Shown here: positions 23,579 to 37,491 of the stretch, one piece after another | Layout: every line of letters starts with the position of its first letter | Position numbering within the stretch: the first letter of the stretch is position 1 | DNA from: Strigamia acuminata | Taxonomy: Eukaryota; Arthropoda; Chilopoda; Geophilomorpha; Linotaeniidae | Direction: 5' to 3' | NCBI GenBank assembly: GCA_949358305.1 | Contig: OX442314.1 | Coordinates: 65,667,369-65,731,368, forward strand | DNA length: 64,000 nt | The notes under the pieces: model-generated | The model's database searches: none | What the model saw: only the letters and a program-made list of their open reading frames with translations | Told to the model about the DNA's origin: nothing | Translations under genes and position numbers: made by a program

Positions 23579-26500
23579 TCTGTGCTAAGTCAACTGTGAT
23601 GAGATCAAAAGTCTATTCTCCCAAATCATTGGTTGGATGTTTCTAAAACTTACATTGGAGCCTTCTACTAAGGTTTAAACACTATTTCTGAACATTCAGA
23701 GACATTGGTCTTGTGGTGTTTGTGCTAAGTCAACTGTGATGAGATCAAAAGTCTATTCTCCCAAATCATTGGTTGGATGTTTCTAAAACTTACATTGGAG
23801 CCTTCTACTAAGGTTTAAACACTATTTCTGAACATTCAGAGACATTGGTCTTGTGGTGTTTGTGCTAAGTCAACTGTGATGAGATCAAAAGTCTATTCTC
23901 CTAAATCAATGGTTGAATGTTTCTAAAACTTACATTGGAGCCTTCTACTAAGGTTTAAACACTATTTCTGAACATTCAGAGACATTGGACTTGTGGTGTT
24001 TCTGCTAAGTCAACTGTGATGAGATCAAAAGTCTATTCTCCCAAATCATTGGTTGGATGTCTCTAAAACTTACATTGGAGCCTTCTACTAAGGTTTAAAC
24101 ACTATTTCTGAACATTCAGAGACATTGGTCTTGTGGTGTTTGTGCTAAGTCAACTGTGATGAGATCAAAAGTCTATTCTCCCAAATCATTGGTTGGATGT
24201 TTCTAAAATTTACATTGGAGCCTTCTACTAAGGTTTAAACACTATTTCTGAACATTCAGAGACATTGGTCTTGTGGTGTTTGTGCTAAGTCAACTGTGAT
24301 GAGATCAAAAGTCTATTCTCCTAAATCAATGGTTGAATGTTTCTAAAACTTACATTGGAGCCTTCTACTAAGGTTTAAACACTATTTCTGAACATTCAGA
24401 GACATTGGACTTGTGGTGTTTGTGCTAAGTCAACTGTGATGAGATCAAAAGTCTATTCTCCCAAATCATTGGTTGGATGTTTCTAAAACTTACATTGGAG
24501 CCTTCTACTAAGGTTTAAACACTATTTCTGAACATTCAGAGACATTGGACTTGTGGTGTTTGTGCTAAGTCAACTGTGATGAGATCAAAAGTCTATTCTC
24601 CCAAATCATTGGTTGGATGTTTCTAAAACTTACATTGGAGCCTTCTACTAAGGTTTAAACACTATTTCTGAACATTCAGAGACATTGGTGTTTGTGCTAA
24701 GTCAACTGTGATGAGATCAAAAGTCTATTCTCCCAAATCATTGGTTGGATGTTTCTAAAACTTAGATTGGAGCCTTCTACTAAGGTTTAAACACTATTTC
24801 TGAACATTCAGAGACATTGGTCTTGTGGTGTTTGTGCTAAGTCAACTGCGATGTGAAATGAACTCAAAATTTTTTTTTCAAAATTTATTGCTTGGGTGTT
24901 GCTAAAACTTATATTGAAGGCTTCTACTAAGGTTTAAACACTATTTCTGAACATTCAGAGACATTGGACTTGTGGTGTTTGTGCTAAGTCAACTGTGATG
25001 AGATCAAAAGTCTATTCTCCCAAATCATTGGTTGGATGTTTCTAAAACTTACATTGGAGCCTTCTACTAAGGTTTAAACACTATTTCTGAACATTCAGAG
25101 ACATTGGTCTTGTGGTGTTTGTGCTAAGTCAACTGTGATGAGATCAAAAGTCTATTCTCCCAAATCATTGGTTGGATGTTTCTAAAACTTACATTGGAGC
25201 CTTCTACTAAGGTTTAAACACTATTTCTGAACATTCAGAGACATTGGTCTTGTGGTGTTTGTGCTAAGTCAACTGTGATGAGATCAAAAGTCTATTCTCC
25301 TAAATCAATGGTTGAATGTTTCTAAAACTTACATTGGAGCCTTCTACTAAGGTTTAAACACTATTTCTGAACATTCAGAGACATTGGACTTGTGGTGTTT
25401 CTGCTAAGTCAACTGTGATGAGATCAAAAGTCTATTCTCCCAAATCATTGGTTGGATGTCTCTAAAACTTACATTGGAGCCTTCTACTAAGGTTTAAACA
25501 CTATTTCTGAACATTCAGAGACATTGGTCTTGTGGTGTTTGTGCTAAGTCAACTGTGATGAGATCAAAAGTCTATTCTCCCAAATCATTGGTTGGATGTT
25601 TCTAAAATTTACATTGGAGCCTTCTACTAAGGTTTAAACACTATTTCTGAACATTCAGAGACATTGGTCTTGTGGTGTTTGTGCTAAGTCAACTGTGATG
25701 AGATCAAAAGTCTATTCTCCTAAATCAATGGTTGAATGTTTCTAAAACTTACATTGGAGCCTTCTACTAAGGTTTAAACACTATTTCTGAACATTCAGAG
25801 ACATTGGACTTGTGGTGTTTGTGCTAAGTCAACTGTGATGAGATCAAAAGTCTATTCTCCCAAATCATTGGTTGGATGTTTCTAAAACTTACATTGGAGC
25901 CTTCTACTAAGGTTTAAACACTATTTCTGAACATTCAGAGACATTGGACTTGTGGTGTTTCTGCTAAGTCAACTGTGATGAGATCAAAAGTCTATTCTCC
26001 CAAATCATTGGTTGGATGTCTCTAAAACTTACATTGGAGCCTTCTACTAAGGTTTAAACACTATTTCTGAACATTCAGAGACATTGGACTTGTGGTGTTT
26101 CTGCTAAGTCAACTGTGATGAGATCAAAAGTCTATTCTCCCAAATCATTGGTTGGATGTCTCTAAAACTTACATTGGAGCCTTCTACTAAGGTTTAAACA
26201 CTATTTCTGAACATTCAGAGACATTGGTCTTGTGGTGTTTGTGCTAAGTCAACTGTGATGAGATCAAAAGTCTATTCTCCCAAATCATTGGTTGGATGTT
26301 TCTAAAATTTACATTGGAGCCTTCTACTAAGGTTTAAACACTATTTCTGAACATTCAGAGACATTGGTCTTGTGGTGTTTGTGCTAAGTCAACTGTGATG
26401 AGATCAAAAGTCTATTCTCCCAAATCATTGGTTGGATGTTTCTAAAACTTACATTGGAGCCTTCTACTAAGGTTTAAACACTATTTCTGAACATTCAGAG

Positions 26501-26940
26501 ACATTGGACTTGTGGTGTTTGTGCTAAGTCAACTGTGATGAGATCAAAAGTCTATTCTCCCAAATCATTGGTTGGATGTTTCTAAAACTTACATTGGAGC
26601 CTTCTACTAAGGTTTAAACACTATTTCTGAACATTCAGAGACATTGGTGTTTGTGCTAAGTCAACTGTGATGAGATCAAAAGTCTATTCTCCCAAATCAT
26701 TGGTTGGATGTTTCTAAAACTTAGATTGGAGCCTTCTACTAAGGTTTAAACACTATTTCTGAACATTCAGAGACATTGGTCTTGTGGTGTTTGTGCTAAG
26801 TCAACTGCGATGTGAAATGAACTCAAAATTTTTTTTTCAAAATTTATTGCTTGGGTGTTGCTAAAACTTATATTGAAGGCTTCTACTAAGGTTTAAACAC
26901 TATTTCTGAACATTCAGAGACATTGGACTTGTGGTGTTTG
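23579..26940. repeat. 140-bp satellite array, block 3
   Basis: Order: rest of e, a b c d b e e s v e a b c d b e c c d a e s v, 34 bases of e. It equals block 2 minus the e(T)-a pair, which accounts for the 280-bp difference in unit length. Confidence 0.96.
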
Positions 26941-28687
26941 TGTTGCCAGCAAGCAGTGATTGCTGCAAGAACCGGCAACTCACGCACCTCGTAATAAACA
27001 TTCGAGCGATCAAATCTTCGCACAGCACTTTTAACTACTCGACTCGATTGAAACCATTCTGACATCTGATAACGCATCTCATGTTTTCTGACTTGGCCCT
27101 CATTGTCCTCTCCATGTCGACCGAAACTCGAGAACCTGGCTTTTGCTCTAAACATGACGGTTGGCGGATATTCGGGCTCGAATATCAATATCGTCTTTCG
27201 CAAATCAAAGATGGCGTAGATTCGAATCTCGCGCTCGTGTGAAAACGAAAAGAAACACTCGTTCTTATTTGCGAACAAAAATAAAACGATGTTTAATCGT
27301 TCAAATCAAAACTATAACTACTTGTACAATCGCTTAGCTCGTGTCACAGCCTTTTATTACAATAGAAAAAGACACGAGCGCATTATTGACACAATAAAGG
27401 GATAATATCTCAACCAACACTGTCTCCTACAGGCTTCCGTACTTCAAGATCACAACAGCCGTTGAGACCTAAGACTTAAACTTAAAACCTAATCTAACAT
27501 TGAAGATACACTGCCAATAAACACATCTGAACTCAAAGAATATTTAAAGACAGTAACATAAATTAGAGTGAGGTGTAAACCTCAAAAAACCCGCAATTAA
27601 CATTCTCAACGAACACAGAGGAGAATCTATAAAACCCGAAAATGCGCAACTTTGCCGCGAGGCGGCATTGTATGCAATCGCCGTAAAATTAAGCCTCAAG
27701 AAAACCTCGGCCACACACACACGATTACGCTTTTAATTACGAATAAAAACTCAATAACAATTCTAATTGTTCGATGTGTTCCTGCAATTATTCATTTGGG
27801 TGCCACGGAACTATATTCTCATCACCCGAACTAAATTTGAAGATATCCCAGTGTTTCCCAAAACCCGAACCTGAACGAAACGACAAAAACTCTGTGAAAT
27901 CACGTGACCTCTATTTTATCCCGTGAATCTAAATCGGAACCAAAATCAACGAATAAATAAGCAACCAAATAATTCTAAATCTCAATAAACTCTCATAACA
28001 AGAACCGAACACGAAAGAATCTTTTTACTAAATCAACATGAATCTCGGTCGATAACGAGGCTCGTTGCACCAACTGTCTCCTAATGGCGGATCCAACCGA
28101 CCAACGCTCCTTGGTGACCAACGGAACTTCTCCTCTGCCCCACGCCGACTCATCGGATCTAATTCTGCGGTAAACCACATCCAAAGCTATTTATTTAATC
28201 ACCGGAGTGGCTTCTAAACTAATGTATTCAAATCTACAGCTTCAAAACAACATCTTTCCGAGTGCACTCCGACCAGACCAAACCGCTCGATAATCAACAA
28301 CGACTTCGCTTTTCGCTTTGAAACCCATCCTCGCCGTTATCGCCTTTAATTAGCGACCCAATGCCTGCCTGTACCGTGTCAGATAAGTTCTCGAAAATTA
28401 TTCAAACTAACCGGAACCGAAATTAAAAACCTTAACTTTTCCTTTGTAGATAAATCCGATGCCCGAACTTAACACAAGATGGCGGACTGCGCTCACCTCT
28501 CATTTCCAATGTTGCGAACTCTTCGAGAAATTGAGACTTTCAAAGAAACGAAATGACCGAAACGATTCAGCGAACCCCGACAACTTACAAGGTAAACATT
28601 CCAGAATGGTAATTCGAATCATGCAGATGAACCAAAGTTTCTTTCTCTTTTCTGAATATTAATTTTGTTGCGTATCTGCTCGCAACA
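26941..28687 (-). repeat. Fam1 copy 3, left LTR (3' LTR)
   Basis: 1,747 bp; T at 28319. TGTTGCC...GCAACA on plus. Confidence 0.93.
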
Positions 28688-31600
28688 TCGCTCCCACCAA
28701 AAAAGGAAGACGATAGCGGGGGGAAATTTATCCCTAATAAATTCACATCTTCTCTTTACTAGGACAGCCCATCTAACCTCGCTAATTACCACAAGTGACG
28801 TTGTGGAGACGCTTAGTATGAACAACCGTCTCTCTTATCTGTACCCCGCAACCCATCCCCTCTCTCAGGCTCCCATCTCGGACTTATCTCTTCCTTCCAA
28901 GAGACCGAGTGTAAGGACCTAAGAGGGAGGGGAATAGGAAATACAGACACTCTCTATTATTTATGCAAACAAAACTATTTTCGATTCACAGCTTTTAATC
29001 GAAGGACGCCAATGAGATTCGGGAATTCTCTATCTTCTTCCAGAGAAGGAACCTTTTCAAAAAATGATGCTCTCGTGGAGAAGGAGAAACCACCTAACTT
29101 CCATAATCTCGATTGTCTACGCCTTTTGCTAATCTCAACCGGTAGCTTCATAATGTCCCGTATCGAGCGAAGTAACATTGCATCAATTTAAATAGACCTC
29201 GCTCCTCTTGAGAAAATCTGTTCACCCTTTTAAATTCCAGACTCTAACTCAATTCAACGGACGTCGTAACCTTACGACTCATGACTCTCGACACGGCTCA
29301 AAATTCACTTTACGTGCCGATGTTCTTTGACTATTTTATTTTCTTTTTCGGAGACAACGACTTCCGGACCACTTAAAATTCCTTTTACAAACCGGAATCG
29401 TCTTCTGTTAACTCTCGAATGTCTTACTAAATTCTCTTAAATTCTTAAAAGAGGAAGTCAAGATTGCCGAACCCGTAGACTCAGAAACGGCGGACTTCTC
29501 TTTTTTGCTAATCCACTTCACTTGTCTTAGGCAACAACCTTTACTATCAGCTCTGTAAATCTCTAATATTTTCCTATCTTAATTCTGCCTTTGAAAACTC
29601 CCTCAACTTTGTTTAAAAGAAAACCCTGTTAAGACCAATTACACCACATGCTGCTATTTTCTAATGGAGGGGTTAGTTTCCTGTTGTTATCCAGTCAAGG
29701 ACATTCGATATTTAACTGAATCCACCATAACTTGGGCTTATTCTAAGCACCCTGTATTTTATTTCCCGTGTTAAATGTTTGAGTTAAGGGTGAGGGAAGC
29801 CATGAAGACCCTTCTATCTGTTATTTTTTCCACAATATAAAATCTTAGGATTAGGAAAACAGGAAATTAATCAAAAAAGTTTAGTGACCGTTCCTCTTCG
29901 GCGACCGACGGCGTGCACTCCGCCGGTGGCCGGCAGGACTTTCCCGGACACATCTTGTCGTTTCCAATCCCAATTTTATTTTATATTCATATAATTCCCT
30001 CCCGACTCAAAAAAAACAAGAAAGGAAGCTCTATTGCTAATCGGGTCCCAGTGACCAGGACACTTCGTGTAATCGCGAATTCGACTAAGGGACTAAGGGA
30101 TTCGAGCAACCCATTGGTGTTTGCCATCTTGCATGTCGAAAAATCGATCATTCAAACGAAGAACCATTAGAATCACAAAGAGAGAAGGGGTGTAGAGGGA
30201 CTTTATATCTGATTGTGTGCATGAAAGCACTGTCCTTGTCACATTAGATAAGCTGGTGTGAACAGATCCTGTTATGTCCCCGCATTCGTTTTAGCTCTAA
30301 ACAACTGCACCTATTTGGAAAGTTTTCCATTTTCGTCTAATCCCGAGTGGAAAAGCGATTCATTCATCTAAATGGATTGAAACTCCTATTATATAGTTTG
30401 ACTGTTATGAAGGTTTAAGAGGTCAAGGTTTTCTATTCTATTTGCTTCTGTATGTATTTTCTAACCCTAAAAGAACAACGTAACCCATATGTGAGCACCG
30501 CAATGCGAAGGACTTGTTTGCTAACTTCCAAACAGAAAGTCTTACAAAGCCATTACTTCACAAATTGAATCGTTTTTTCTGAAAATGTCCAGAACTCTCA
30601 AGATTCCCAGTGTTCAAAGGCGATTTCCGTTGGCTGCCTCTGAAGTAGAGCTTTCCGGAGGAAAAAGGAAAAAGGAAGTACTTATAACAGGAAAACTAAT
30701 CTATCTCTTCTAGAGGAGAACTTATTGAAAAACTTTCTCGTTCTGTTATTCTTATGTTAGATGTAAAGGATTTTTCTATTCAGTCAGGATTTAAGTATGG
30801 TATGGATTGATATTTAGGAAGCGACAGCATGTATTTTGGCACGCTCGGCGCCAAGGAGTAGATCCACTTTTCGGGAGACTTCCCGAAACAAAGTGGCGAA
30901 CTTTTCTAATACTGAAACTGTCAGAAAAAAAAAACAACTAAAGGTTAGATAAGGAGGAAGACTTTATTTTCTAAGATGCACCCAGCAGCAATGAATATCT
31001 CAACCGATCGGCTCATGTGGTTTTGACTAATGCCATAAATACTAACACCGACTGCGATATTTGACCAACACCTGAATTCGAATGTAATAGAAATTATAAA
31101 TTCTTACGTCCAAACCTAATCTGCCCCCGATTTATTAAACTTGTTCTAACTGTAATATCCTGGAGAATAAGTATTTCTACTGTGAAGATCTTCTATGCTT
31201 TCAAAGAAATCGATCAGGAAACTTCCGAAACTTGAAATCACTAAATTCTCGAGAGGAATCTTCTGTATTTTCTTAAATAAAGAGCTATATAGAAGGAATG
31301 GAAGAATAAACTAAACCAGTTTCTATTTTTCTAAGTGACGAGAGATTTGTATTCTTTTCTGTTGGTTCCGGGGTCTTTAATTCTCAATAAACTGGGATTC
31401 GCTCCTTTTCTCTACTGAACCTTTTTACTGTCACCTTGTTTCTTCGGCTGACTTTACACGGCTCTTCCCAAATTAACAACCTCTTCGGACCAACTTGCAT
31501 CGGACTAATTCTCTAATTGATTGCTCTAAAAAATCCTTTCAGTTTAATTTTTATGATCCCTTTTTATTCTATTAGCTGAGAGCTAATGATTGTTGCCTTT

Positions 31601-33933
31601 TCCTACTCTACAAGGAGGAAGATGGATCTCTATCTTTAGGTTTGTTGGACCACTGTTAACCAAATAAAACCTTTTCTCTAACCTAATACTTGGGCTTGAT
31701 GGACCACTGTTAACCAACTAAAGCCTTTTTCTATTTCTGTCTTCTGTATAGGGGGGAATTTTCTTCTTTAAAACTTTATTATGCAACCTCGAGACTTTCC
31801 CGAGTTTCTCCCCTATCATTTTTCAATTCTTGAGGAGTGAATTTAGCGCGAAAGTCTCACGCGTCAATTACCCTCTCCTCATTATGCTAGTGAAACTCGA
31901 CGGACCAACTGTTAACCGACTGAACTTCTTCTCACTTCTTCTAGTGAAGCTCGACGGACCAACTGTTAACCGACTGGACTTCTAAATTGCAAGCTTTCTA
32001 AATTAGACTGACCGTGCTGTTAACAGCTCAAAAGAGAAAGTTTCTTGCTACTAAAGGAATCTCCAACAACCAATGTAATATTTTCTTTTTGTAGCTCGTT
32101 GCTTCGAAAATAAAGACAAAGAATCACTGAAAATTCCTGACGAACAACTTCTATTTCTAAACGGCCCTTTGCCAAAAAGGAAAATTAGTGTAAAGGTTTT
32201 ACGTTCGTCTTTCTTATTCTGTACAATAAGATTTATCTCTCTTTGGTTCGATTTATTGCGAATCAACACCAACGGAACTTATTGCGCTCTTTTTCTGCCT
32301 GAGGAAGTATCAATTTCGATCCAAGTGACCAATTGGGACCTCCCGCTAAGGCGATGCTGCATTTACAGACAATGACAAACTCTCTCGTTCCTTCATTAAT
32401 CTGAAATTATTCTTGCGCGTGGCGAATCATTTTCTTCAACTAGCTTTCGACCCCCTTCAAAGCGCTTGGATACTTTAATAAAAGTAAAACCTCTCGAAGT
32501 CGACCATAGTTTTCTGTTGCCACGGATGATGAAACCCAAAACTCTCCCTTTCATTCGGCGTCCCGAAAGCTAAACAGAGAATTGAAATTCCACGCATCAT
32601 CTCTTATTTCTTGCCAGCTAATTTTTTCTCAAAATCCAGTGATTTCTCTAACGTATAAACTTAGCTTGCATTAAAACTTCTTATGCTATTCACGAGTTGG
32701 ACCCTTAACCTGGGGTGTGCTAATTCTCTTTTCTGGTCCTTTAAAAGGCTGTCCAGCTTCTTATTTCTGCATAATCCCAAATGGATACCAACCGCGTTCA
32801 AACTTAAGAGACTCGAAATTTTCTTTTCTATTAAAACTCACATCAATCTCAAAATTGTCGATTGGGGGAACCCACGTCTTTATCTATAAAGGGAATTTAT
32901 CTTTCTGCCCCTGTTCTATTTATCGTGGACATGTTCATACTTAAATGCAACTTTCCTAAACGTCGGAAATTAATTTCTAAACTCGTAATTGGAACTCAAA
33001 TTTATCTCAAAGCTTTTTACCTTTAATTCATCAACGTGACAAAAAAAAGGACTGACTAGAAACTTCAATCTCCTAAGAAAATCTAGTTCACAATAAAAAA
33101 AAAACCGACTAATTATGCATAAGCAATTGAAAATCAATCCCCCCAAAAGGACACACTTCGAACTTTGAATGTGATTCGCAAAACTCAACACTTAAAAGTT
33201 AAGATCGTAACGGAAATACTCCATATCGAACGGCGCTCACGAAATTGTCAGGTCGGAAACAACTCGAAAATATGCTAGTCTGAAAATCATACACACTAAA
33301 GTAAACTTTACAAGGCGTTTTTTCAAGGACTCGTTTCATTAGGCAAGAGTGTCTTACGACCCTCGTTGAGCCCTGAAACAGAGCACGCCCCACAAATTAA
33401 GACTACCAATATACCGCACACCAAATCGAATCCGACATAACAACCTCGCAATACACATACACTAGCCGAACGAGACAAAACCCCCAAAAACAATCCTAAA
33501 ACAACTCTAAGCTAACTTAAAACAAATAAACAATTCGAAAAAAAAGAAAACACAAGACTCTTCTCTTCTAGTGTCATTGCGTTGTGTATAACTTCTAGGC
33601 TCGCCCGAGATTCAGGGTTCCGATCGTTCCTCCTTCTTTGTACGCCGACTGCTTAATTTCCGCAACCTTCTTCATTCCGGCCCCGCGACGCCATTGTCCC
33701 TTCCGACGGCTCGACCGACGCTTTCGGATCAACCGACCTCCCGCGACGTATTTTTCCCAAATCTCTTTCGACTTGATTACCGCCCGACGAGAGACCGCTT
33801 GCCGCTTCGCCCTCAACCCATCAGTGCGGGCACTTCTCTGTTGACGTCGGCTGCTTGCTTTTGCGACCCTGGGACTTCTATTCTCCTCTGGTTGCTGGCT
33901 CTCTCCTCGTCTACCCGACGAATCCCGGTCATC
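28688..33933 (-). other. Fam1 copy 3 interior, no recognisable genes
   Basis: Duplicate of 4160-9405, including the candidate polypurine tract (28688-28704) and the GTTAAC-centred repeats (about 31647-31985). Confidence 0.75.
33575..33586 (-). promoter_or_regulatory. Conserved leader motif CACAACGCAATG, Fam1 copy 3
   Basis: Same motif and context as 9047-9058. Confidence 0.5.
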
Positions 33934-34293
33934 CACGGCACCACAAAAAGGGCTATGTTGCCAGCAAGCAGTGATTGCTGCAAGAACCGGCAACTCACGC
34001 ACCTCGTAATAAACATTCGAGCGATCAAATCTTCGCACAGCACTTTTAACTACTCGACTCGATTGAAACCATTCTGACATCTGATAACGCATCTCATGTT
34101 TTCTGACTTGGCCCTCATTGTCCTCTCCATGTCGACCGAAACTCGAGAACCTGGCTTTTGCTCTAAACATGACGGTTGGCGGATATTCGGGCTCGAATAT
34201 CAATATCGTCTTTCGCAAATCAAAGATGGCGTAGATTCGAATCTCGCGCTCGTGTGAAAACGAAAAGAAACACTCGTTCTTATTTGCGAACAA
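33595..34293 (-). other. Leader-spanning open frame, doubtful coding, Fam1 copy 3
   Basis: Identical to 9067-9765; same caveats. Confidence 0.25.
33934..33943 (-). other. Primer-binding site, Fam1 copy 3
   Basis: TGGTGCCGTG in element sense, 12 nt inside the LTR at 33956. Confidence 0.7.
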
Positions 34294-35702
34294 AAATAAA
34301 ACGATGTTTAATCGTTCAAATCAAAACTATAACTACTTGTACAATCGCTTAGCTCGTGTCACAGCCTTTTATTACAATAGAAAAAGACACGAGCGCATTA
34401 TTGACACAATAAAGGGATAATATCTCAACCAACACTGTCTCCTACAGGCTTCCGTACTTCAAGATCACAACAGCCGTTGAGACCTAAGACTTAAACTTAA
34501 AACCTAATCTAACATTGAAGATACACTGCCAATAAACACATCTGAACTCAAAGAATATTTAAAGACAGTAACATAAATTAGAGTGAGGTGTAAACCTCAA
34601 AAAACCCGCAATTAACATTCTCAACGAACACAGAGGAGAATCTATAAAACCCGAAAATGCGCAACTTTGCCGCGAGGCGGCATTGTATGCAATCGCCGTA
34701 AAATTAAGCCTCAAGAAAACCTCGGCCACACACACACGATTACGCTTTTAATTACGAATAAAAACTCAATAACAATTCTAATTGTTCGATGTGTTCCTGC
34801 AATTATTCATTTGGGTGCCACGGAACTATATTCTCATCACCCGAACTAAATTTGAAGATATCCCAGTGTTTCCCAAAACCCGAACCTGAACGAAACGACA
34901 AAAACTCTGTGAAATCACGTGACCTCTATTTTATCCCGTGAATCTAAATCGGAACCAAAATCAACGAATAAATAAGCAACCAAATAATTCTAAATCTCAA
35001 TAAACTCTCATAACAAGAACCGAACACGAAAGAATCTTTTTACTAAATCAACATGAATCTCGGTCGATAACGAGGCTCGTTGCACCAACTGTCTCCTAAT
35101 GGCGGATCCAACCGACCAACGCTCCTTGGTGACCAACGGAACTTCTCCTCTGCCCCACGCCGACTCATCGGATCTAATTCTGCGGTAAACCACATCCAAA
35201 GCTATTTATTTAATCACCGGAGTGGCTTCTAAACTAATGTATTCAAATCTACAGCTTCAAAACAACATCTTTCCGAGTGCACTCCGACCAGACCAAACCG
35301 CTCGATAATCAACAACGACTTCGCTTTTCGCTTGGAAACCCATCCTCGCCGTTATCGCCTTTAATTAGCGACCCAATGCCTGCCTGTACCGTGTCAGATA
35401 AGTTCTCGAAAATTATTCAAACTAACCGGAACCGAAATTAAAAACCTTAACTTTTCCTTTGTAGATAAATCCGATGCCCGAACTTAACACAAGATGGCGG
35501 ACTGCGCTCACCTCTCATTTCCAATGTTGCGAACTCTTCGAGAAATTGAGACTTTCAAAGAAACGAAATGACCGAAACGATTCAGCGAACCCCGACAACT
35601 TACAAGGTAAACATTCCAGAATGGTAATTCGAATCATGCAGATGAACCAAAGTTTCTTTCTCTTTTCTGAATATTAATTTTGTTGCGTATCTGCTCGCAA
35701 CA
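33956..35702 (-). repeat. Fam1 copy 3, right LTR (5' LTR)
   Basis: 1,747 bp; G at 35334. Confidence 0.93.
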
Positions 35703-36718
35703 TCTGTGCTAAGTCAACTGTGATGAGATCAAAAGTCTATTCTCCCAAATCATTGGTTGGATGTTTCTAAAACTTACATTGGAGCCTTCTACTAAGGTTT
35801 AAACACTATTTCTGAACATTCAGAGACATTGGTCTTGTGGTGTTTGTGCTAAGTCAACTGTGATGAGATCAAAAGTCTATTCTCCCAAATCATTGGTTGG
35901 ATGTTTCTAAAACTTACATTGGAGCCTTCTACTAAGGTTTAAACACTATTTCTGAACATTCAGAGACATTGGTCTTGTGGTGTTTGTGCTAAGTCAACTG
36001 TGATGAGATCAAAAGTCTATTCTCCTAAATCAATGGTTGAATGTTTCTAAAACTTACATTGGAGCCTTCTACTAAGGTTTAAACACTATTTCTGAACATT
36101 CAGAGACATTGGACTTGTGGTGTTTCTGCTAAGTCAACTGTGATGAGATCAAAAGTCTATTCTCCCAAATCATTGGTTGGATGTCTCTAAAACTTACATT
36201 GGAGCCTTCTACTAAGGTTTAAACACTATTTCTGAACATTCAGAGACATTGGTCTTGTGGTGTTTGTGCTAAGTCAACTGTGATGAGATCAAAAGTCTAT
36301 TCTCCCAAATCATTGGTTGGATGTTTCTAAAATTTACATTGGAGCCTTCTACTAAGGTTTAAACACTATTTCTGAACATTCAGAGACATTGGTCTTGTGG
36401 TGTTTGTGCTAAGTCAACTGTGATGAGATCAAAAGTCTATTCTCCTAAATCAATGGTTGAATGTTTCTAAAACTTACATTGGAGCCTTCTACTAAGGTTT
36501 AAACACTATTTCTGAACATTCAGAGACATTGGACTTGTGGTGTTTGTGCTAAGTCAACTGTGATGAGATCAAAAGTCTATTCTCCCAAATCATTGGTTGG
36601 ATGTTTCTAAAACTTACATTGGAGCCTTCTACTAAGGTTTAAACACTATTTCTGAACATTCAGAGACATTGGACTTGTGGTGTTTCTGCTAAGTCAACTG
36701 TGATGAGATCAAAAGTCT
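35703..36718. repeat. 140-bp satellite array, block 4
   Basis: Order: rest of e, a b c d b e, then 66 bases of c ending in GTCT, where Fam2 copy 1 is inserted. The first six whole monomers match the start of blocks 2 and 3. The seventh is c rather than e. Confidence 0.96.
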
Positions 36719-37491
36719 TGTTTCTAGCAGTGCTTGAAGACCGTGTTGCACTCTAGAAGACATTAGAAAATGGTTAAAATAAATAACCCTATTTACCAGA
36801 ACTTGTGAAGAATCCCAAAGAAGAAAGTCCATTACAGGAAAAACCTTGATGTGAAACCTGTAAAGTGAGCTGCTGAACATGTTGGGATAATTCAATACTA
36901 TTGTGCTCAAGTTAGCACACAAAAACGAATTTATTGTAAAGTTAAAATCTATCAAAACATTACATGAAAAAAGAGGAGAAAATTAACAAACTTAGGACTA
37001 GAAAAACTATATAACAAGTCAGTGTAGTTGCTGCGCAACCTACAACAATTAGAGCAGCGGCTCTTAGCAACGAGTGGCAACAATCGCTCGCAAGAGGCGA
37101 ATTGTCCCTCTAGTGACAAAATGATAAAGCGTATACAAGAAAATACACAGTTTCGAGTATAAAATCATTACAAAAGGCACAAAACCGTAATAAATTAAGA
37201 CAAAGTGTTTCAAATAAATGAACTAACTTAGGAACTAACAGCAGCGACTCTTTGGACGAATCCAAGCAGTCAAACTCCAAAGAATCAAAGAAAAGATACA
37301 AGATTACCTTAAGAAAGACAGCTTAAATCAGGTAATTCACCACTCCTACTTCACAAACTACACGAAATTCATTTAGCATTTAGCCAAAACTTAAGCTGCA
37401 CTATTAACTAAACACAAACTTAAATAATTGATCAATTAAAGCAAATCCGCTATTGCGATAGCAAAAATCCATGTTGCACGTGCTCGCAACA
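36719..37491 (-). repeat. Fam2 copy 1, left LTR (3' LTR)
   Basis: 773 bp. In sense it starts TGTTGCGAGCACG and ends GCTAGAAACA. Sense AATAAA corresponds to plus 36930-36935. The last ~40 bases can fold: TCTAGAGTGC pairs with GCACTGCTAGA with one bulge. Confidence 0.93.

Larger units (their letters stand above)
26941..35702 (-). mobile_element. Fam1 LTR retroelement, copy 3
   Basis: 8,762 bp with the same junctions and the same LTR difference (28319 T, 35334 G) as copies 1 and 2. Third member of the tandem macrosatellite. Confidence 0.92.
2413..36718. repeat. Tandem macrosatellite: Fam1 element plus satellite, 2.8 copies
   Basis: Unit 1 is 2413-14816 (12,404 bp), unit 2 is 14817-26940 (12,124 bp), and unit 3 starts at 26941 and is cut by the Fam2 insertion at 36719. 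Each unit is an 8,762-bp Fam1 element followed by satellite. All Fam1 copies begin after base 34 of an e monomer that follows an s-v pair, and all end in the same TCTG-TGCTAAG junction. In each copy the left LTR has T and the right LTR has G at the equivalent base (3791/10806, 16195/23210, 28319/35334). The 280-bp length difference is exactly two satellite monomers. Shared junctions plus a shared LTR difference show duplication of one insertion, most simply by unequal exchange between satellite monomers. Confidence 0.92.

Noticed and set aside
2413-36718. Three independent Fam1 insertions at a hotspot
   Set aside because: Identical junctions plus the same LTR base difference in every copy require duplication of a single insertion.
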